A stretch of DNA of 64,000 bases, taken from Cladocopium goreaui (Eukaryota; Sar; Dinophyceae; Suessiales; Symbiodiniaceae). The position numbers and the translations under genes are program-made. Positions 19,100 to 31,829 of the stretch are shown piece by piece; within the stretch, counting starts at the first letter, position 1; every line of letters begins with the position of its first letter. Location: the NCBI GenBank assembly GCA_947184155.2, contig CAMXCT020001688.1, positions 67,039 through 131,038 of the forward strand, written 5' to 3'. The notes below the pieces were generated by a model. The model had not been told where the DNA came from. It searched no databases and saw nothing but the letters and a program-made list of their open reading frames with translations.

Positions 19100-20420
19100 A
19101 AAGGAAGTTGATAAGCAATAAATTTGAAACCAGTCTAGTCTGTGACTAAAGCATGACAAGCTAAGAACAACACAAGGGCCTAGGGAGTACAGTGGTACAG
19201 GATATACTTCGTGATTTATTTAAAAAAACTCGTAGACTAAGACAATATTACAATATTCACATGAAACCTATGAAGTGAATGGTATTGCGTGAGTCCAGCG
19301 AGTGTTCAAATACAATTTTGAATCATGAATTATGATTAGTAAATAGCCATGATATAATATGATAATTATTTGTTACGGTTTAATGAAGATAATACTATAA
19401 TATAAGACAATATTATAATTTAAAATTTTAAAATGGTCTGATATGTTTACAATATATATTTTTTGGCTATTTTATATGATTCGATGATATGATGGTGAAT
19501 AAAATGAAAGCTATGACTCTGACTATGACTAGAATATGACTATGACTCAGACTATGACTCAACTCTATAATTATGATATGATTTGGTGTGATATAATTTA
19601 AAATGGCACAACGCAAAATAAGATATGATATGTATGATTTATGATTTATGATGATTATAAATTGTTTAAAATATGACAAGACGACTATATGACATAACAT
19701 ATTATATGATTATTTTAAGTTATATAATTTAATAATTATATAATATAAGTATATAATATATAAGTATACAGTATCAGTAATAAGTATAAGTATAAGACTA
19801 CAGACTATATGATATGTGACTATTTGATCACTATATTATTGTTTTTAAGACAGACTATATGATCTGATATGACTAAATGACTGACTATAGAAAATTTGAC
19901 TATATATTATATATGACTCTATGACTATAGACTATAGACTATATGTATTACTGTATGACTCTGTATGACTCTATGACTCTATGACTATGACTAGACTATG
20001 ACTATGACTCTGACTATAGTATGAACTATGATTATATGATATTAAATGATATGTGACTATGACTATGTGAGATGACGACTATAGACTATATTGTATGACT
20101 ATGACTCTGACTATACTGTACTATATATATTACTATTACATTACTATTACATACTATCATACTATATTATATTATCAGTATTGAATCAATATTAAATTAA
20201 ATTTTATGATACTATTGTTTGATGACTGTATATAATATAATGTCGTGATATCAGTCAACGAGATATGATACGATGATGATGATGATGTAAGATATGTGAT
20301 ATGAATCACGTACACTCACTCACTTAGTCTGTGGCTCCCGCACCCCTTACCTAGCGTCGTAGGTTCCTAGGTTGTTCCTAGTCATGTCTGGGTTTTAGTT
20401 CTTGTTTCGCCGGTGCCTTG
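19100..20420. other. Low-complexity intron built of GACTATGACT words
   Basis: No gene. 19490-20150 is an irregular sequence of GACTATGACT, ATGACTCTGACT and TATATGATATG words with AT runs. It lies between two exons of the helical protein. Confidence 0.6.
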
Positions 20421-20498
20421 CTGTGTTCAAACGAAAGTGAAACCAACGGAAGGGCACCCCCCCCAGCAACTGATTGCTAGATTGCATCCAAAGATCAC

Positions 20499-21140
20499 AA
20501 TGTTCTGGTAGGCCTTCATGTCTGACACGAACAGTTCAGCATCAGGGTTGATCATGGAGTCAAGGTATTCGGTTGGAGGACTCAATGCTTCCCTGGCAAG
20601 CATGATCTCATCCTCAAGCTCTTTCACACGAGCATCCATGTCAAGGATGCCTGAATTTCCCGGGACCTCAAGGGTCTCGGCTTGGGAGTCAACACATAAA
20701 GTGGCTTGCTCACCAGTGGTCAAGTCCTTCAAAGGCTTCATGAAAGCTTCAAGCACTGCATCCATGACCCTACCATTGTCCTTCAAGGCATCGTGGCTGA
20801 CAGCCGAAGCACACTCGTCAAGTTGCGCTTGAATCTTGCTGATCTTGTCCTGGTGCTTGGTCATAAACTGCTGCGAACATTTTGTCTTGATCGAAGTCAA
20901 ATACCCAAACACCGTTTTCCCACGACCAGATCTCATGCCTGGGTCGCTCAGAAGCAAGTTCGCGGTTTCCTCCGCTTTTTGCAAAGTCTGCTCTTCTACG
21001 GCGTCTTTGCATCTAACCTCGAGAGCTGTCCCTGCCTCCTCCAAAATCTTCAGGCCAGTGGGAAAATTCATCATGGCTTTGTGTAGCTTACCGGTCTTCG
21101 CACCGCTCTTGAACCACGCCACAGCCGCCTTCAAATTGTC
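20499..21140 (-). CDS. Large internal exon of the helical protein
   Basis: The acceptor AAAGCAG|GACAAT (21140) opens DNLKAAVAWFKSGAKTGKL and the frame runs about 214 codons to a probable donor ATT|GTGATC near 20499. A run of seven or more C/G follows beyond the donor. Helix-forming segments with coiled-coil character are visible (MDARVKELEDEIMLAREAL; EEQTLQKAEETANLL). No catalytic motif is visible. Confidence 0.6.
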
Positions 21141-21464
21141 CTGCTTTGCTGTTGGCAAATTTGTCAATTTGTGTTATCGATGGCTACTCTATTTTGGGTT
21201 GTCGATGGCTACTTTATTTTGAATTTAAAACCTTGGAACCTTTCTGTTGCCGCATCTGCTTCCCTAAGACAGGCTGCGCAGGCGTTGTACTGACACCTGA
21301 TATTTTGACATTTGCTTCTATTCTATATTTACTATATCTACTGGTAATGCCAGGTAATGCCATGCTACATCACACGTTGATAATTGGGTATTGACAGTTG
21401 TCTGTATAAAGGAGGAAAAACCAGGCGCTGTAATAGAGTTGGACCAAAATATTAAAAAACATAC

Positions 21465-22198
21465 CCAAGAAACATGAAATGCAAGGCACAGAAGCGGTCC
21501 TGCGGGACAGTTGTGTCCATTGGCTTCAAAAGGCACTGGAGAATGTCTAAATCCTTCACAAGCATCCCATCTGCAGGCAAATACCCTTGCCATGCGGTAC
21601 CAGAAGCATAGATGCACTTGACCACTTGCGAAACCTGGGCAACTTTGTCCTGCTTTCGCAGAAGTGAGACCACTGCCTTGATCAGTTCACGTTCGACAAA
21701 TTGCTTTCTTTCCTGTTCACCCTCGATCTGCAAGATGCCTTCTTCCTTGGAAGCATCTTCCTGCTTCAGGAGCAACGTCACGATGTGGCTGTAGCGCTCT
21801 TCGGCAAGAGCTTGATCAAGGTCGCGTGTCAGCGCCTTCATGCTCACGATGCTTGGGGGCTGGTAAAGAGGACCCTTGCACTGCTTCGACAATTCCAAAA
21901 TCTCATGTCCATTGGCCTTGGCGTCATGCCAAGCCTTGATGAACGGCACCAGCTGAGTCAGCACTGCTTCATGAGATCGAAGTTTCTCGAGGCAAGCCAT
22001 GCCTTCAGAATTCTCTGTGTCCCAATTTTGAGCATACAGCTCAAGCAAAGCTGGTGACAGGCGATTCTTGAGCTTGTCCAATGCAGACGAAACCTGCTTG
22101 GGCTGAACATTGTCGATCTCGGTGTTGGAAGTCATGTTTTGAATGACTTGGTGGCACTCCAACAAGACACGCTCCGAAGTTTGAACTTCTTTTGTCAC
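21465..22198 (-). CDS. Large internal exon of the helical protein
   Basis: The acceptor CTTGGCAG|GTGACAAAA (22198) opens VTKEVQTSERVLLECHQ, and the exon ends CTTGG|GTATGTT at 21465, giving about 245 codons. Coiled-coil-like stretches occur (VSSALDKLKNRLSPALLELY; EQERKQFVERELIKAVVSLL). It is similar in length and style to the two exons downstream. No domain is recognised. Confidence 0.6.
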
Positions 22199-22259
22199 CT
22201 GCCAAGGGTGCACAAAACGAAAATAAAATAGGTAAGAGAAAGCAAGATCCAACAATCCA

Positions 22260-22930
22260 ATCAGTCAATCAGTTTGCCAATGAATTTTCTGATGCACGAT
22301 ATCTCATGTCTGAGATATGAATGATACTCAATGATAAAGATGGCCAAAGATAAGACAGTGTTACAGTGTTACACCTCACATGCACAATCAGAAGCATGTG
22401 ACCATGTAACTAAAGGTAGTGACCTGAGTCATGAGGCCTGTCTCACATCGGTAGCCGTAATCTGAAGTCGTGTCAATTGTCCGTAGTCCTTGCCATGGCT
22501 GTAGTCTGTAGTCACTGTAGTCTTGAGTCTTGAGTCTATCAGTCAGCCTTTCGGCATATCATGTCCGAACACCAAATCATGTCTATCATCGAGAACCGAG
22601 TTTGTAATTTATAATTTAGAATGGTGAACCAAGTAAACCATATCAATCATATCAATGTGGAACATAGAATCATCATATCATATCATATAGTATACCTTCT
22701 TCGTTTGAAAAAACGTCTTCGAAGTTTTCTGTGTTGTCTGAACCGGTTTCTGTATTCACTGCAGACTATAGAGTATACTAGCCTATAGAGACTATATTAC
22801 ATCAAATACTTGGACGCAGTGACAAAGACAAAAAAACAAAGATCCAGTCCATGGTCTAGAGCCCCTGGCCCATAGCCCAAGTTTGTATCAAAAAACTATA
22901 AACTGCATCTAAAGAAACCATGTGATCTAC
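22260..22930. other. Intron, no gene seen
   Basis: Contains ATGATACTCAATGAT, GTAGTCTGTAGTC and CATATCATATCAT words. It separates two coding exons. Nothing else is supported. Confidence 0.4.
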
Positions 22931-23221
22931 AGGTTGCCCCAGCCCTCTTGCCTTGCTGACAGTCTGCGGGCGCTGCGGCTTTGGCTTGGGGTTGGCTTCA
23001 CGAAGGTCATCTTCATTTCCACTGGTCCTTCTGGTCTTATTACTGGCAGGTCCGTTGCCACCGCTCCTGTTCTTACCTGAACCTTTGCGGCCTCCTTTCT
23101 CCTTCTCCTCATCCAAGACGCAAGCAAAGTCAAAGAGGTCATCGAAGTCTTCCTGCTGCTTTCTCTTCGCAACCCCGCTGCTAGCAGCTAGGAACTCGTT
23201 CCCATCTTCAGCTTTCTTTTC
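22931..23221 (-). CDS. Charged, disordered exon of the helical protein
   Basis: Opens after GGCTTCAG|GAAAAG at 23221 with EKKAEDGNEFLAASS and ends near CAACCT|GTAGAT (22931). The middle is acidic (EDFDDLFDFACVLDEE) and the rest is a lysine/arginine/glycine/asparagine-rich linker (KGGRKGSGKNRSGGNG, NPKPKPQRPQTVSKARG). This looks like a disordered, possibly nucleic-acid-binding segment joining helical regions. Confidence 0.5.
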
Positions 23222-23299
23222 CTGAAGCCGTAACAAGAGATGTGTTCCACAGACTGGGTAAACGAGTTGAAACATAAAATTATTGAACAACAATATTTA

Positions 23300-24000
23300 T
23301 ATATAGTATAACATTATTGAAAATTACTGTGAACTATATCATTGTCAATATCCCTTGGTGTGCATGTTAAGTTTCTTTGGTCGAGACATTGTATCATACG
23401 TTGTTGCTTCTGTTTTTTAAAACACTGTCAAGTAAAAGAAAGGCATGTTATGCAGAGTTTTTCACACTACACGGATGTGACAGAATCCATTATTATTAGT
23501 GCAATGACCTGCATTCACATTGATGTAATGATGTGTGGTGTGATGTAATCATATCATTGCATATCATTTCATGCAGTTATATTATCCAAACAATTAACTC
23601 ATATATCATATATATCATATAATATAGTGCATAAAGTATATTTATAAACTAAAAGGTCTATGCATTGTTGGGCACATCAAGGGTCGAAGGGTGACAATGA
23701 CTATGGACAAACTATAAGTCATGAGACTACTATGACTCTGACTATGACTCTGACTATGACTCTGACTATGACTATGAAGACTATGAGACTATGAGTGAGT
23801 CTATGAGGACTATGAGTAGTCTGAGACTATGAGACTCAGACTATGACTATGACTATGAGACTGTGAGACTATAAAGACTAATATGGAATAAAAGACGACT
23901 ATGAGTCTATGAGTCAATGAGAGCAAATGACAGCAAATAGTTTGACGCACAGTTCAAAACTACGACAAATACATCAACATCAAATCTGATCTACGAATGC
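23300..24000. repeat. GACTATGACTCT simple-sequence tract and AT-rich DNA
   Basis: 23690-23900 consists of GACTATGACTCTGACTATGAC repeated irregularly. The remainder is AT-rich with ATATCATATATC words. No gene. Confidence 0.7.
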
Positions 24001-24066
24001 CTCAACATGCTCCACAAGCATTCGGCCAATGCTTTACAAAGGGAAAATGACTCATACAAGGCGGGT

Positions 24067-24310
24067 CGACTAATTCAAACATCCCCAGTCCTGCGTCTGC
24101 ACAGCGGTGAGACTCTGCAGGTACTGGAACTGAGCGCCAATTTCCTGGTGGTTGATCGCATCTTCCGAGGTTGCTGCAACGGCTTGCTGCTGGCCATAGG
24201 ACCTCTTCGTTTCGGTGATCCTCATGGTTCCCGCGGGTTCGCCACATGAAACCGGTCGAAGCACACCAGCAACAGTCTGGCCACCCACAGTAAACTTGCC
24301 TCGGCAGGCA
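24067..24310 (-). CDS. Exon, unrecognised, possible 3' end
   Basis: Opens after CTGCCGAG|GCAAG and reads GKFTVGGQTVAGVLRPVSCG..., then GQQQAVAATSEDAINHQ and QTQDWGCLN before a TAG at about 24067. The frame has coding texture, whereas the longer overlapping frame in this interval does not. It could be the last exon of a separate short gene or an exon of the helical-protein gene with a missed donor. Confidence 0.4.
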
Positions 24311-24783
24311 GCGGAAGTCTGTCACATGTTGAAATGCAAACCAGTCAGTGATGGAACAGTGCAATGAAAAACCACTGTGACTGTTCTTGATGTGACCCCA
24401 AACAAGAACACTTGCCACTTGCGGTGATTTCAACAGGGGCGAAGGTCATTTTCTGTTAGTCTGTTAACTCTGACGACTTAACTATTCACACTATTAGACT
24501 AGACTATATTGCATAAGTTACCGAGTTATCAGTTGTCAATACCATGGACCATGGCCCATGGCCCATGGTGCTCCAAGACCTCGACCATGACTCTGACTCT
24601 GACCATAGTCATTGTTTTCAGATTAATATTATATAAATATATTGTATATTAATATAATATATTATATATTAATAAGTTATAATATATTATTAATATAATA
24701 TATTATATTGCTTAGTTCATCAGGTGTGTTGACTGGGAAGTTTTGAGAGTGCGCAACTTTTGAACCAATCGAATAGTCATGAT

Positions 24784-25017
24784 TCATGACCTTTGAAGGG
24801 TAAGCGAGAACGTGTAGCAAACACACCATGCTTCTGATATCCCGACGAAGGCACTGATTTCATCCTTGACAGGGTCCCGGCCAACATGATCCTTGAAGAT
24901 AGCAGGAGGCCACAAAATGCCAAGAAATTTGCTCACCTCCAAGCCGGACTCCGAATTCATAAAGACTGTCTGGTCGTGACGTCCCACTTCCTGGCTGGCG
25001 ATCTTCTCATGTATCAT
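24784..25017 (-). CDS. Exon, unrecognised, possible 5' exon
   Basis: Reads MIHEKIASQEVGRHDQTVF..., then FKDHVGRDPVKDEISAFVG and reaches a strong donor GCATG|GTGTGTTTG near 24825. It begins shortly after AACCTAAAG|GGGG, so it may be a first exon with an ATG or an internal exon. Nearest neighbours on the same strand are the exons at 24.1 and 22.9 kb. Confidence 0.35.
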   Translation of the reverse strand: MIHEKIASQEVGRHDQTVFMNSESGLEVSKFLGILWPPAIFKDHVGRDPVKDEISAFVGISEAWCVCYTFSLTLQRS

Positions 25018-25019
25018 CC

Positions 25020-26450
25020 CCCTTTAGGTTTTATATAAGAGCGTGTCTCACGTCTGTTTCAGTGGTTGTTGGGTCATGAGTCACATGGCCACTGGGTCGC
25101 TTGGAGAATTACCTTTTTTACAAGCTATAGGCTGCAGGCTGTAAATTTTATATTAGTCGATGCTAGGCTACGGCTATAGGCTATAGGCGATATGCTATAT
25201 GATTGCTATAGGCTATAGGCTAAGTGACTATAAGTTATCAGTGCTCTAGTGCGTATGCTTCAAAATCCACGATTATATGTACAAAAAAACACTTAACCGA
25301 CATGATACAATACGATGTGACATGAACTGCTATGATTCATGATGCTATGGGCTATCAAATGACATTGTATGAAACTGTATGATACGGTTTGATTTGACAT
25401 GAAATGATATGAACTGAAATGATTTGCATGTTGTTTATATGTAAGTAATTTTAAATAATGTTGGTAGATTATTAGAATGGCTGTGCATCATCAGAATCAG
25501 AATCGGAAAGGTATTAGCATTGGAACAAGTACCACCAGCATCGATGTCATTGCCAATGTCGTATCAGTGTATCGGTGCCTGGGACAGCACTCAGTACTCA
25601 GTCACAGTGTGTGCGAACCGTAACAAAAACACATATCACATATCAAGATCAAATGCCATTGAAATATCTAATCTAATATAATGTACTATAATATTATAAT
25701 ATATTATATTATAATATGATCGTATGATAAGAAATCTTATGTATTAATATGATATGATATTATGTATTATGTATTTATACAATATATATAATTTATAATA
25801 TTAAATTTTATGTTTTATTATATATATATAAGTAGATTAAAATATATTAAATTATATAATAATATAAATTTAAATATTTAATTATAAATAATAAAAAATA
25901 TGTATTATGTATTGTTAAAATTAAAAGTTGTTATAAATATAATTAGTTTGTTTTTAAACATAATATATAAATAATTTATATAATGATGATGTAATGATGT
26001 ATGTAATATATGATATGAATCAAAATCATAATCATTATCATATAATTTATATAATGATGATGTAATGATGTATGTAATATATGATATGAATCAAAATCAT
26101 AATCATTATCAGATTCTGATAAAATATGAATGATATGTGATAATATCTCAACAATATTAAAAAAACAACTGAACAAATATTGCAGCAATGCAATATTGTA
26201 AAGATTCGGTCCGAATTTACTTTTCGAAATACATGATTAAGAGTTCTGATATTTTCAGACCGTATGAAGAAGGGTGACTGGTATCATATAATATGACATC
26301 GCATGAACTGATTTGATTTTATTTGGTATCATCTGAAAGATATGGATAGCCATCTCGCAAACGGAAATTGGCAAAACGACATGGTGATGGTGACATGGGT
26401 TTGTTCCACACGGTCTAAGCAAAAACTACAAGGTAAACTGCCAGACTGTA
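25020..26450. other. AT-rich gap with a 70-bp direct duplication
   Basis: No gene. 25670-25980 is almost pure A/T. 25971-26040 is repeated directly at 26041-26110 (ATAATGATGATGTAATGATG and its continuation to ATCATTATCA). GCTATAGGCTATAGGC words occur at 25160-25220. Confidence 0.7.
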
Positions 26451-26454
26451 AGGT

Positions 26455-26808
26455 TCAACAAAAGCCAAAAAAGTGAAGCCATGGCTCATTCGGATCACAG
26501 GATCTTCGCTTTCGGCTTGCCGAGCTGGATTTCTCATGAGACCTGTGCCGGTCCTCATACTCATGAACATCACTCATGTGGGTGTCGTATACTCCAACAT
26601 CTTCAGCAAGCTTCTTCGCTAACTGTGTGCGTCCGTCAGTGCCTGCAGCTTGAAGCGCAGTCCCAAGCTGGCTGGTGGGAAGAGTTTTCGCAAGTGAATC
26701 GTTTGAATCGTTGTTTAACGTTGCTTGTCCCAACGGTATCAACAGTAATGACTCGACCGTCTCAACAGTATCAACACTTGAGTTTATCAGTGGCCAGGTT
26801 TCCGCCAT
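26455..26808 (-). CDS. Possible exon, low confidence
   Basis: An open frame reads ETWPLINSSVDTVETVESLL... and RHRSHEKSSSASRKRRSCD, a serine/arginine-rich stretch. It has reasonable codon texture and normal CpG but no clear splice sites. It could be a real disordered exon or chance. Confidence 0.25.
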   Translation of the reverse strand: MAETWPLINSSVDTVETVESLLLIPLGQATLNNDSNDSLAKTLPTSQLGTALQAAGTDGRTQLAKKLAEDVGVYDTHMSDVHEYEDRHRSHEKSSSASRKRRSCDPNEPWLHFFGFC

Positions 26809-26809
26809 G

Positions 26810-28328
26810 TTGGATACCCGGTTGTTTGTCCATGGTCAATTACCCAACGAAGCCAAGAGGCTGTTCTTCTGCGGGTTCTTCTTGCGGATCAGGCTGAGGC
26901 AGGTGAGGCATTCGCTGTGTCTATCACTTCGGAATGGCAAGAACTCCGGGTCTGAGTCACAAGACCTCAACCAAACCAAGCTGGCTGTGAGAAAAGACAT
27001 CAAAATGCAAAGGCTGAAACAAACCTTGCAGTAGTAACCTGAAAGCCCTGTCTTGAGTCCTGAGTCTTGCGTCTGTGTTTGTCCGTCTGCTGTCTGAATG
27101 CAAATTCAAAAGGAAAAGCAAATCTGCGCACACCATAGTCAATGTTATCTGTTGTCTTGGAAGTCAAACTAAAAAGATCAATTTTAAAGCCAAGTTGCCG
27201 AAAGGGGTTTGGGTAGCTGCGATCTCTACGGCAGTATTTGCAGCCCTTGAAATCTTTGCTGCCCCAGCTCTGAGAAACCCATGACTGGGAACTTATAGAC
27301 ATGGGGACACAGTGAGCAACCGTAACCTCTTGGTCTTGGTTGTACCACGGCAAGTGGCAAGGTAAACCTGACTATACTTTGCAAAACGCTAGCTGTTAGC
27401 CAATGGCACGGAGACGAACAAGTAGCAAGTGTTCTTGGCCAGCCCCCCAGCCTTCAAACCCATGTCAATTGATGTGAGTGATTAAGTGATTTACGGTTGT
27501 GCTCCCCTGCCAAGATTCAACTTACAGACTTACAACTTCAATCTGAGACCAACCAGCTGACACCTTTTCACAACAGATTCTGATGGGCTCAACGCGATGA
27601 GTCAGCGCCACTTGAAACTCATTCGAAAGAGACCAGGAGATCGTCATCACCGTCATGAACAATCGCAGCCTCTCGTAAAACTGCCAGCAAACACCTCAGG
27701 ATTTACCCAAAGGCTTGGGTCAAGGGCAACTGCAGGAATAGGATGCATGGTCAAGGGCAGGAAGCAGGATGCCAAACATCACAGGAACATATAATGTGAC
27801 ATGAACCAACATGTAACATGAGTATATCATATACACTATTGGATCTTACGGATCTTGGATAATAATGTGGGATGCACCACTATCACCATTCAACACATTG
27901 TATCCAGCATCCGTGCGTGGTATGCCGGGTATAGATCCTGGTGTAAGTACTTGGTAACCACAGTGTGATGATTACCATGGCAATGATCATGAATCATGAC
28001 CATATGATTGTAATTTATATATATATATGTTATATGTTGGACCTTGGATGTTTGGCCTGATGAATCTGCATCTGCATAAAAAATAGGTTATCAACACCAA
28101 AACAAGCATATTTAACTAAAATTCAAAAAAAAATCCTGTGTAATGGGAAACCATGATTTGAATGACAAGAATGCAGAAGGATCATTACTAAAACCGTTCG
28201 CTTCAGTAACGAGCATAATTTACTTTCAACAGTTTAGCAAATACATAATACTAAGACTAATACAGTACATGGATAATCATGGATAAATGAAATGATAAGG
28301 AACAAACATGCTACACTATCACTGACTA
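26810..28328. other. Gap without a supported gene
   Basis: Only short frames lacking splice context are seen. It probably contains the 3' flank of the methyltransferase gene. AT-rich words and CATGAATCATGACCATATG occur near 28000. Confidence 0.4.
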
Positions 28329-31300
28329 TCACGCTATCTGTTGGAGTCCAAGGTGCTGCTTTGTGATGAAGATTGCAGCAGCGCAGTAAGAATTGAAGGC
28401 ATTTCCCGCCAAATCTCGAAGAAAATCGTCATCGAACTCCTCCACCTTGAACTGTTCTTTTCCGTAATGAATGCCTTGAAGAAAAAGACCTTCAAGTCCA
28501 AGCAGGCACCGGGCCTGGTGAGTGACAAGCTGCTGCCCTCGAGGGGTGATGATGTCGGCCCGGTTGATAACCACTTGCTTGGGTGCCTTCGGGTTGCGCT
28601 GATTTTGGCTCAGCTCCACACATGCCTTTCTTGGGTCCGGGTACTTCACCCCCATCAAGTGCAAGAGATCGAATTGTCGTTCTGTCAATCGTTGAAGGCC
28701 TGGGTACAAGTCTAAGGTTTCACCAGGCGGAGCCGCGTCCAGCCACCAGTCGATGCCCATGTTGTCGCAGAGTTGCGCATGAGCCTCTGGCCATTTCTTG
28801 GCTTTCTTGCGTGTCTGGGCCTGTCCATTCTTGTGCGCTGCTGCCTGTCTTCGTTCAAGCGCATCCCGTGACCTCTGAAGTTCTGCCTTGTTGGCGACAG
28901 GTGTTGTGTCAAAAAACGATCCCACAACTATGCAGTGGCCGGTTCCTGGATAGGTGTCAATAGCCCATCAAAGAGTCCTATTGTCATATTATGATCACAT
29001 GATTCGAGTTTGAGCGCATGTCGCTTTATGGTCTGTCTAGTCTAGTCACCACTGGGCTGCGCATGCCCTTGCTGAATGGACACATCTGGCACCCCAGGAT
29101 TACCCGCTCTTACGACTGGCTACCATATGCGCGGGTAACTCCATCCCCTTCCCATCCTTTCCCAAAGTCACATTGTGGGGGGAGGGTCAAAACAACCAGG
29201 GTTCAAATCCTGTTGGCGCCAATGATGCTACCCGGCTACCCGGCGAACACCCACCACTGGCCCAAGTTACTTGAACTGCGTGGTGCTTCACGGGAAGCAA
29301 AAAGTCATCAAGATCACGCATGTTGGGATCACACAGCATCTGCAAAATCTGGTTTGCCAGTTCTTGGAGCTCTTCAACGGTCATGTGGGCTGACTCGATC
29401 AAGCTCTCCCGGATGCAAATCATCCAAACACGATGCCGAGACACTGGCATTCCAAAGGATCTGGGGTCCAATGTGAAAGACAGCATCCCTCACGTCGATT
29501 GGCTGCACATCACTGCGTGCCGGCAATGAGAAACATGTTACATCGACTCGATTTGACCGTATTGAATCAATCTGCTGTCGTACAACAAACCAATTCCTGC
29601 AAATTGCTTGAATAGTGTGTATAAAAATATGTTTCACGTGATGCCTGCATAACTCAGGAAAGCAACTGAACAGCAACACAACGACATGTGACACGTGACA
29701 TATGGGAAGAAACTGTGGAAGATTCTGGATGATGTTTGATTGCTGACATGTGCCTTACAACTGCAGCTTGGTAACGCAGCCCAGACTTGCGGCAGGACAA
29801 TGCACAATACTCAAGATTGCTTCTCCAAGGTGTTCCTGTCTCGGGATTGGTTCCAGGAGGTCGCTCAAGTAAGCCAAGAACATTCTCCAGGATCAGGGAC
29901 ATGTACGGTGAGGCGGCTGGACCCTTCTGCGCCTTGTCAAAGTACTCAACAACGTGATTGAAGACTGACCCCGTCCTCAGCGCCCTATCTCGGATGACTT
30001 GACGGTTCTTCGGTGAATCTGGGTTCAACCTTGATACGTCTTGGCAAGGAAATCCAGCGAAAAGGTCGTGACACATCGGGATGGGTTCGCTGGCGTCAGA
30101 CACCGCATTGACTGCCATTGCACCTGGACCATCCTGCAGATCCTTTGCGTCCAAGAACAGCTTGCTCATACCCTCTTTGAACAGCGTTGAGTCCTCGAAG
30201 ACTTTCATCAGGAACTCTCTCTTTTTTTCCTCAGTACACGCACCATCTAGCAAACAGGAAAATTACACTATAATAACTTATATCACAGTCAAGTACAATT
30301 GATCGTTCATTTATTCAGTTTTTTATGTAATGTATGAAAATATGATAATATATGATATATGATATCATAAATATATATATATATTATATCATTATATTGT
30401 ATTTTCAATATATATATATATATATATTTATATTATATATATATTATATATATATTATATATATATTATATATATATATATATATATTATATATATTATA
30501 TATTATATATAATATTTAAATCTTAATATATTATAAATTATAGAATATATTATAGTATCATATATTATATAATTACATTGTTATTAAATATGATTGTGAT
30601 TATAAATAGTATATATTATTTATTATATTATAATTGTAATAATGATGTATCATATCAGATATGATATTATATTTTATTTTATTAAATATATATATATAGT
30701 CTATTAGTTTAGTGTATAAATTATATTAATATATTATATAGGCAAAGGCATCGCCTAGCCATACAATGGCCATGGGTCATGTTGAAGGTCAATGAGTCGG
30801 CCAGTCTCAGCCCTGTATGTCATATGAAGTCTATAGTCTATAGTTCTCTCGTCTACAGTCGTGTAAATCGCACGCGACAAAGCCAACCCACTTCAACTTG
30901 CAAGTGATTCCAGTATATCACCATTCAGGCCATTCATATATCATTCAGTATTAACCTTAGCCAGACTCAGCTGCATGGTCTGAAACTTTGATAGTCACTC
31001 ATGGCCATGAGTAGTATGAATGATTCAGTATGCTAGCTTCATAGTCTGGTCCAAGTCAAAGCCATCAACTTTCTGTATATGACCAGGCTGCCCAGGGTTC
31101 CGTCAGTCAAGCATCATTCTTCTCACAGCTAAAGGCATGGTCGATGGTGAATCCAGTCTGAGTGGACAAAAGGGCTTTGTACTTCCAAACCGCATCTGCG
31201 TATGCCCGGGCCATCATGAGAGGGGAGTCTGTGCCCGAGCAAGCAGTGCCCACACTGAGCAACGGTTCGGCCAAATGAAAGTTTCGCAAACTCCGCTGCA

Positions 31301-31784
31301 GATCTGAGCCTAGTCTGCCCAAGGCTGCTGCAATCCATTTGGCTAAATCATCATACCCCGATTCACTAAACTTTTCGCCAGGCTCCAGCTTGGACTGGCG
31401 GGACAAAGCATCATGAGGCACAGGGACAGCAAAAGGAACAATTGTTTCCATCAGCTCATGAGATTCGTCATCAGCAGGCTCTGAAGGCTCACATGAGTCT
31501 GTGTGAGTGTTTGTCTGAGCTAGTTGAACACCTTCACCTTCACAGTCGCCTTCACAAACCTCCTCATCACCACATTCGGAGTCACGTCCTTCTACAGACT
31601 CATTGGCAGCACTATCACTATGACTCTGACTCTGACCTTGGTCTGGTTCAGTCTCTTCCGAAGGGATTGGACGCTTCACTGAGCTCCCTGTGCTTGACTG
31701 TGGCTTGCTCTGTTTGGCCGTGTGTGCTTTCTTTTTTGCAGATCCTCGTCCTAGTCCTCGTCCTCGTCCTCGCCTCCGAGGCAT
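28329..31784 (-). CDS. C5-cytosine DNA methyltransferase, four exons
   Basis: Likely transfers a methyl group from S-adenosylmethionine to cytosine C5 in nuclear DNA. Exon 1 (31784 to about 31110) starts MPRRRGRGRGLGRG, a basic tail, then an acidic disordered region, then motif I (LLSVGTACSGTDSPLM) and FSCEKND. Exon 2 (about 30246-29759) holds the catalytic motif IV, FAGFPCQDVSRLNP with the Pro-Cys pair, and motif VI, LILENVLGL. Exon 3 (to 29271) holds motif VIII, RSFGMPVSRHRVWMI, and ends CAA|GTAACT. Exon 4 (28886-28329) follows CAAG|GCAGAA in phase and contains TPRGQQLVTHQARCLLGL and motif X, LAGNAFNSYCAAA. Total is about 640 residues with all key motifs present. The exon 1/2 and 2/3 joints are ambiguous, and a GC donor (AAG|GCACAT) would fit the latter. 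From memory, methyltransferases of this kind have been reported inside dinoflagellate retrotransposons. This one has introns. Confidence 0.85.
30300..30740. repeat. (TA)n-rich tract in methyltransferase intron 1
   Basis: Almost uninterrupted TATATATTATATAT sequence inside the interval between methyltransferase exons 1 and 2. No gene. Confidence 0.85.
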
Positions 31785-31829
31785 AAGCACCAGGAAACGC
31801 GCCTCTGAAGTACGATCAATGCTCAATGG

